Shown here: positions 32,373-35,962 of the stretch, piece after piece | How the letters are laid out: each line of letters opens with the position of its first letter | Position numbering within the stretch: the stretch's first letter is position 1 | Assembly: GCA_937880845.1 (NCBI GenBank) | Contig: CALFLL010000061.1 | Span: forward strand, 1-35,962 | From: an uncultured Drancourtella sp. | Lineage (GTDB): Bacteria; Bacillota; Clostridia; Lachnospirales; Lachnospiraceae | Reading direction: 5' to 3' | Length of the DNA: 35,962 nt | Program-made: the position numbers and the translations under genes | The notes under the pieces: generated by a model | Database searches by the model: none | The model's input: the letters and a program-made list of their open reading frames with translations, nothing else | Told to the model about the DNA's origin: nothing

Positions 32373-32401
32373 TTGAAAATTCAAAAGATTTGAAATATAA
32401 T
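32373..32401 (+). promoter_or_regulatory. Dedicated promoter of tuf
   Basis: TTGAAA (32373-32378), a 17-bp spacer and a perfect TATAAT (32396-32401). A small stem TACCC/GGGTA (32437-32454) lies just before the ribosome binding site. Confidence 0.8.
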
Positions 32402-32475
32402 CAATATTAGCTGAGTAAACTTTTATATTAAAAAATTACCCATTTTCAGGGGTAGAATTAAGGAGGATTATTCAA

Positions 32476-33669
32476 ATGGCAAAAGCTAAATTTGAAAGAA
32501 CAAAACCACATTGTAATATTGGTACTATCGGTCACGTTGACCATGGTAAAACAACTTTAACAGCTGCTATCACAAAAGTACTTGCTGCAAGAGTTGCAGG
32601 TAACGTAGCAGAAAATTTCGAAGATATCGATAAAGCTCCAGAAGAAAGAGAACGTGGTATCACAATTTCTACAGCTCACGTAGAATACCAGACAGAAAAA
32701 CGTCACTATGCACACGTTGACTGCCCAGGACATGCTGACTACGTTAAAAACATGATCACAGGAGCTGCTCAGATGGACGGAGCTATCCTTGTAGTAGCTG
32801 CTACAGATGGTGTTATGGCTCAGACAAGAGAACATATCCTTCTGTCCCGTCAGGTAGGTGTACCTTACATCGTTGTATTCATGAACAAATGTGATATGGT
32901 TGACGATGAAGAATTACTTGAATTAGTAGAAATGGAAATTCGTGAACTGTTAGACGAATATGAATTCCCAGGAGATGACACTCCGATCATCAAAGGATCT
33001 GCTTTAAAAGCTCTTGAAGATCCAAACGGAGAATGGGGAGACAAGATCATGGAACTTATGGATGCTGTTGACAGCTACATTCCGGATCCAGAACGTGCTA
33101 CAGACAAACCATTCCTTATGCCAGTAGAAGACGTATTCTCTATCACAGGACGTGGTACAGTTGCTACAGGTAGAGTAGAACGTGGTACACTTCACGTATC
33201 TGATGAAGTAGAAATCGTTGGTATTCATGAAGAAACACGTAAAGTTGTTGTAACAGGTGTTGAAATGTTCCGTAAACTTCTTGATGAAGCTCAGGCTGGT
33301 GATAACATCGGTGCTCTTCTTCGTGGTGTTCAGAGAACAGAAATCGAAAGAGGACAGGTTCTTGTTAAACCAGGTTCTGTAACATGCCATCACAAATTTA
33401 CAGCTCAGGTTTACGTATTAACAAAAGATGAAGGTGGACGTCATACTCCATTCTTCAACAACTACCGTCCACAGTTCTACTTCAGAACAACAGACGTAAC
33501 AGGTGTTTGTGAACTTCCAGAAGGTACAGAAATGTGCATGCCAGGAGATAACGTAGAAATGACAGTTGAACTGATCCATCCAGTAGCTATGGAACAGGGA
33601 CTTCGTTTCGCTATCCGTGAAGGTGGACGTACTGTAGGATCAGGACGTGTTGCTACAATCATCGAGTAA
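32476..33669 (+). CDS. tuf: Translation elongation factor Tu
   Basis: This 397-residue GTPase delivers aminoacyl-tRNA. It has the P loop GHVDHGKTTLTAAI, switch II DCPGHADYVKNM, NKCD, and domains II and III ending in GGRTVGSGRVATIIE. Length is normal. Strong AAGGAGG and its own promoter allow expression above that of fusA. Codon use is highly optimised, with strong preference for a few codons, as expected for one of the most abundant proteins. Confidence 0.98.
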   Translation: MAKAKFERTKPHCNIGTIGHVDHGKTTLTAAITKVLAARVAGNVAENFEDIDKAPEERERGITISTAHVEYQTEKRHYAHVDCPGHADYVKNMITGAAQMDGAILVVAATDGVMAQTREHILLSRQVGVPYIVVFMNKCDMVDDEELLELVEMEIRELLDEYEFPGDDTPIIKGSALKALEDPNGEWGDKIMELMDAVDSYIPDPERATDKPFLMPVEDVFSITGRGTVATGRVERGTLHVSDEVEIVGIHEETRKVVVTGVEMFRKLLDEAQAGDNIGALLRGVQRTEIERGQVLVKPGSVTCHHKFTAQVYVLTKDEGGRHTPFFNNYRPQFYFRTTDVTGVCELPEGTEMCMPGDNVEMTVELIHPVAMEQGLRFAIREGGRTVGSGRVATIIE

Positions 33670-33725
33670 TACAATCTGAATATAGATTTGTTATCGTAAG
33701 ATAACGTTGTGTCCAAACGTAAGAT

Positions 33726-33755
33726 ACCCGTAGAACTTCGGTTCTACGGGTTTTT
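33726..33755 (+). terminator. Terminator after tuf
   Basis: An 11-bp stem (ACCCGTAGAAC and complement) is closed by a stable TTCG tetraloop and followed by a T run. A smaller stem, GTTATC-GTAA-GATAAC, precedes it at 33690-33705. Confidence 0.93.
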
Positions 33756-33803
33756 CTGTTGCTTAAAAAAGTTAAATAAGTCGGAAAAGAATAACGAATG
33801 ATA

Positions 33804-33844
33804 AAGAAAAACGGTTGCCGGGAGATTATCCTAACAACCGTTTG
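33804..33844 (-). terminator. Terminator of the XRE repressor transcript
   Basis: The inverted repeat AAACGGTTG (33809-33817) and CAACCGTTT (33835-33843) is followed on the minus strand by TTCTTTA-type T-rich sequence. It lies about 90 bases past the repressor stop codon. Confidence 0.6.
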
Positions 33845-33895
33845 TGATAACAGAATGATAACAAAATATGAAATTTTCACCAATTTGATAACAGA
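33845..33895. repeat. Three direct copies of TGATAACA
   Basis: Copies start at 33845, 33856 and 33886; the first two are one helical turn (11 bp) apart. Such short repeats near an integrase end are often recombinase-arm or excisionase sites. That role is inferred. Confidence 0.4.
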
Positions 33896-33935
33896 TACAG
33901 TGGATTTGTTCATATATCACAGATATGGGTGTGGA

Positions 33936-34469
33936 TTAAGTCAGATCATATGTCTTAATGTCATTACCATCTGTGCCCTTCTTAACAATAGTGTGACACC
34001 CTATCGTTGTTCCCATAGCACGCAATTTCCATTCTTCCTGGGTAGCGTTTAGCTTATCCAGTTCTTTCTGTCTTTTATCTTCATCTTCGATAGCTAATAT
34101 CTCAGCTTTTTCCTTTTCATAGACATTTTTAAATTGACACCATTTCCTGAAAAAGTCCTGCATTGTAGGATTATCAAACGTCAGTGAAATCTTCTGCTCA
34201 GGTGTCTCAGCAAGTGAGAGGTTCACTGAATCATCAATAGAAAACAGCAGGGAGAGTACATCTCCGACTGTTTCAATATTAAAATCCAGAAAAACACTTA
34301 CATTTAATCCCAGTGCAGTTGCTATCTTTTCTAACTGATCCGGTTTTGGATTCCGGATTCCAAGTTCATATTTTCTGATCGTACCTACGTTAATGCCGGA
34401 CAGCTCGGCTAACTGTATCTGACTGTATCCTCTGAATTCCCGGTATGCCCGGATTTTTTTACCTACCAT
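33936..34469 (-). CDS. XRE family transcriptional repressor of the mobile element
   Basis: This 177-residue protein has an N-terminal Cro/cI-type helix-turn-helix (about 5-60: IRAYREFRGYSQIQLAELSG, then INVGTIRKYELGIRNP). A C-terminal region of unknown fold with a Lys/Glu-rich helical stretch (about 115-150) follows. There is no LexA-type Ser-Lys protease motif, so release would not be by self-cleavage. It is divergent from the excisionase-integrase pair, and the shared region carries three copies of CACAAAWGTG, one at its own promoter and two at the divergent one. It probably keeps the element silent. The ATG follows AAGGAGG. Confidence 0.88.
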   Translation of the reverse strand: MVGKKIRAYREFRGYSQIQLAELSGINVGTIRKYELGIRNPKPDQLEKIATALGLNVSVFLDFNIETVGDVLSLLFSIDDSVNLSLAETPEQKISLTFDNPTMQDFFRKWCQFKNVYEKEKAEILAIEDEDKRQKELDKLNATQEEWKLRAMGTTIGCHTIVKKGTDGNDIKTYDLT

Positions 34470-34503
34470 GATGTGCTGCCTCCTTAATAATATTTGTGAT
34501 TCT

Positions 34504-34520
34504 ATTCTAGCACAAAAGTG
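34504..34520 (-). promoter_or_regulatory. Repressor promoter with operator O1
   Basis: The minus-strand extended -10 TGC-TAGAAT is abutted by CACAAAAGTG (34511-34520), a CAC-N4-GTG palindrome that would block polymerase. This supports autoregulation. Confidence 0.55.
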
Positions 34521-34598
34521 AATGATGCGAAAGAGGTTGATTTTTACAATGCCTGAAAATGTAGAATGGAATATAAAAATAAAATTTGCAAAAGGTTA

Positions 34599-34627
34599 TT
34601 GACAAATTCACAAATGTGAATTATAGT
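34599..34627 (+). promoter_or_regulatory. xis-int promoter with operator O2 in its spacer
   Basis: A perfect TTGACA (34599-34604), a 17-bp spacer and TATAGT (34622-34627). The palindrome TTCACAAATGTGAA (34607-34620) fills the spacer exactly, an arrangement suited to tight repression. Confidence 0.8.
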
Positions 34628-34645
34628 AGAAGACATCAAAAGAGT

Positions 34646-34655
34646 CACAAAAGTG
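34646..34655 (+). promoter_or_regulatory. Operator O3 in the xis leader
   Basis: CACAAAAGTG lies inside the longer palindrome AGTCACAAAAGTGACT (34643-34658), 37 bp from O2, just upstream of the AAAGGAGG of xis. Confidence 0.6.
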
Positions 34656-34673
34656 ACTAGAAAGGAGGACGAT

Positions 34674-34865
34674 ATGAGAACTAATTATATGATGACAGTT
34701 GATGATGTCATGGAAGAATTAGGCGTAAAACGCAGTAAAGCATATTCTATTCTGAAACAACTCAACGATGAACTGGCAAAGGAAGGATATGTGGCAGTTC
34801 GTGGGAAGATTCCACGTCCCTACTGGGAAACAAAATTTTATGGATGCTCTCAGAGAGCAATGTGA
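34674..34865 (+). CDS. Excisionase-like small DNA-binding protein
   Basis: This 63-residue protein is built around one winged helix-turn-helix: MTVDDVMEELGVKRSKAYSI (7-26), then a second helix and the wing RGKIPRPYWETKFYG. This is the pattern of short excisionases and recombination directionality factors that sit directly upstream of tyrosine integrases in Firmicute elements. The ATG at 34674 follows AAAGGAGG; an upstream in-frame ATG at 34653 overlaps operator O3. The integrase starts 13 bases after its stop. It probably bends the attachment site during excision. Confidence 0.8.
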   Translation: MRTNYMMTVDDVMEELGVKRSKAYSILKQLNDELAKEGYVAVRGKIPRPYWETKFYGCSQRAM

Positions 34866-34878
34866 AGGAGGTTTTAAG

Positions 34879-35931
34879 ATGTCAGCTTACAAGGACAAAA
34901 CACAGGGAACCTGGTATGTGAGCTTCCGCTATATTGACTGGACAGGTAAGAAAACGCAGAAGCTGAAAAGAGGGTTCAAGACAAAGAAAGAAGCATTGAA
35001 TTATGAAAAGGAATTCATAAGAAAGACTGCAGCGGATATGAAAATGGAGATGAACAGTTTTATTCAAGTCTATTTTGAAGATAAAAAGAATGAACTGAAA
35101 GAAAATTCAATCCGTAACAAGCAGCACATGATGAACAAGCACATTGTTCCGTATTTTGGAACAAGAAAAATGAATGAGATCACACCGGCAGAGATTATCC
35201 AGTGGCAGAACACCATTCAGGAAAAAGGTTACAGCAAGACTTATGAGCGTATGATTCAGAATCAGTTAAATGCACTGTTTAATCATGCACAGAAAATTTA
35301 CAATCTGAAGGAAAATCCATGTAAGAAAGTAAAAAAGATGGGGAAATCGGATGCTAATAAGCTGGAATTTTGGACGAAAGCAGAATATGACAGCTTTATC
35401 GCCGGGATTGAGCCAGAGAGTGAGGATTATCTGATATTTGAAATCCTGTTCTGGACAGGAATCAGGGAAGGAGAACTTCTGGCATTGAGTCTTTCAGACT
35501 TTGATATGAGTGGTAATCTTTTGCATATCAATAAGACTTATAACCGGATCAGGAAAAGAGATGTGATTGATACTCCAAAAACAGAGAATTCAGTCCGTAC
35601 CATTGATATTCCAAATTTTCTTAAGGAAGAGGTGCAGGAGTATGCGAAGAAACATTATGGATTTCCGGAAGATCATAGGATGTTTCCGATTGTAGCGAGA
35701 ACACTGCAGAAACGACTCAAGAAATATGAAGCATTGACTGGTGTAAAATCAATCAGAGTGCATGATATCCGGCACAGTCATGTGGCATATCTGATCTATC
35801 AGGGCGTAGAGCCATTGATTATTAAGGAGAGACTGGGGCACAAAGATATTCAGATGACATTGAACACTTATGGGCATCTGTACCCGTCACAACAGAAAAA
35901 AGTAGCTGAGATGCTGGACAACAAACGTTAA
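34879..35931 (+). CDS. int: Tyrosine recombinase (phage/ICE integrase)
   Basis: This 350-residue protein has three parts: an arm-type DNA-binding domain (about 1-50, GTWYVSFRYIDWTGKKTQK), a core-binding SAM-like domain (about 58-150) and a catalytic domain (about 165-345). The active-site set is complete: R196 in TGIREGEL, K234, H295 and R298 in VHDIRHSH, H321 in LGHKDIQ and nucleophile Y331 in NTYGHLYP. It is therefore likely functional. I chose the ATG at 34879 because GAAGGAGG lies 9 bases upstream; a longer frame from 34768 would run through the xis gene. It is Tn916/phage-type by layout. It is co-transcribed with the excisionase gene. Confidence 0.95.
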   Translation: MSAYKDKTQGTWYVSFRYIDWTGKKTQKLKRGFKTKKEALNYEKEFIRKTAADMKMEMNSFIQVYFEDKKNELKENSIRNKQHMMNKHIVPYFGTRKMNEITPAEIIQWQNTIQEKGYSKTYERMIQNQLNALFNHAQKIYNLKENPCKKVKKMGKSDANKLEFWTKAEYDSFIAGIEPESEDYLIFEILFWTGIREGELLALSLSDFDMSGNLLHINKTYNRIRKRDVIDTPKTENSVRTIDIPNFLKEEVQEYAKKHYGFPEDHRMFPIVARTLQKRLKKYEALTGVKSIRVHDIRHSHVAYLIYQGVEPLIIKERLGHKDIQMTLNTYGHLYPSQQKKVAEMLDNKR

Positions 35932-35948
35932 TACGGAGGAAGAAGCAA

Positions 35949-35962
35949 ATGAAAACAAAGAA
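35949..35962 (+). CDS. Start of a further gene cut by the window edge
   Basis: An ATG 8 bases after CGGAGG opens a frame reading MKTK before the window ends. It is too short to identify. Its position, 17 bases after int with a good ribosome binding site, suggests it is expressed with the element. Confidence 0.5.

Larger units (their letters stand above)
33756..35962. mobile_element. Left part of an integrated element (ICE, transposon or prophage), truncated by the window
   Basis: An XRE repressor, an excisionase-like gene and a tyrosine recombinase follow directly after the tuf terminator, with the divergent repressor/xis layout typical of integrative elements. The true boundary is not visible: no attachment-site repeat can be confirmed with one end missing, so the left limit is approximate. 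Codon use is less optimised than in the ribosomal genes next to it. No cargo is in the window. Confidence 0.6.

Noticed and set aside
34768..34878. An N-terminal extension of the integrase
   Set aside because: It would overlap the excisionase gene in another frame; GAAGGAGG before 34879 sets the real start.
1..35962. CRISPR arrays, tRNA or rRNA genes and insertion sequences
   Set aside because: No regularly spaced repeats, no cloverleaf-like segment and no transposase frame were found on reading both strands.

Overview
The window is low-GC Firmicute DNA. Strong AGGAGG ribosome binding sites, TTGACA/TATAAT and extended -10 promoters, GTG/TTG starts on ribosomal genes, an RpoB of about 1288 residues and a queuine-salvage cluster all point to Clostridia, most likely a gut Lachnospiraceae. 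This assignment comes from gene content and style, not from a database match.

Layout. (1) 1-8.6 kb, accessory genes: a CPBP membrane protease, a small unknown protein, a PepV-like M20 dipeptidase, and a TetR repressor divergent from an MMPL/RND transporter that forms an operon with a secreted Leu/Gly heptad-repeat protein. (2) 8.7-11.1 kb: rpmG-secE-nusG-rplK-rplA from one promoter. (3) 11.1-15.9 kb: a 5 kb block between rplA and rplJ. It holds a PadR regulator with a membrane protein, a three-gene minus-strand queuosine/queuine salvage operon (nucleosidase QueK, ECF S-component, radical-SAM QueL) preceded by a preQ1-I-like RNA element, and an isoaspartyl dipeptidase. (4) 16.0-25.0 kb: L10-leader-controlled rplJ-rplL, then rpoB-rpoC. 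(5) 25.0-28.9 kb: four independent genes (PepC aminopeptidase, M24 Xaa-Pro peptidase, HD hydrolase, GNAT acetyltransferase) that separate rpoC from the str operon. (6) 29.0-33.8 kb: rpsL-rpsG-fusA and tuf, with tuf also carrying its own promoter. (7) 33.8 kb to the right edge: the control end of an integrated mobile element (XRE repressor, excisionase-like protein, tyrosine recombinase), which continues out of the window.

How the genes work together. The backbone is transcription/translation machinery with RNA-level control: the L10 leader, paired stem-loops before rplK and rplA, a nested structure between rpsL and rpsG, and leaders before rpmG and rpoB. The queuine operon would release queuine from queuosine or import it, then convert it to preQ1 for tRNA modification. 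Three peptidases (PepV, PepC, M24) plus isoaspartyl dipeptidase suggest active peptide use. Most of the single-gene regulators (TetR, PadR, XRE) have inverted repeats placed on their own or their target promoters.

The most interesting items are the queuine-salvage operon with its putative riboswitch, the three-operator switch of the mobile element, the tandem 22-bp-spaced TetR operators, and the structured rpsL-rpsG intercistronic region. No tRNA, rRNA, CRISPR array or insertion sequence was seen.
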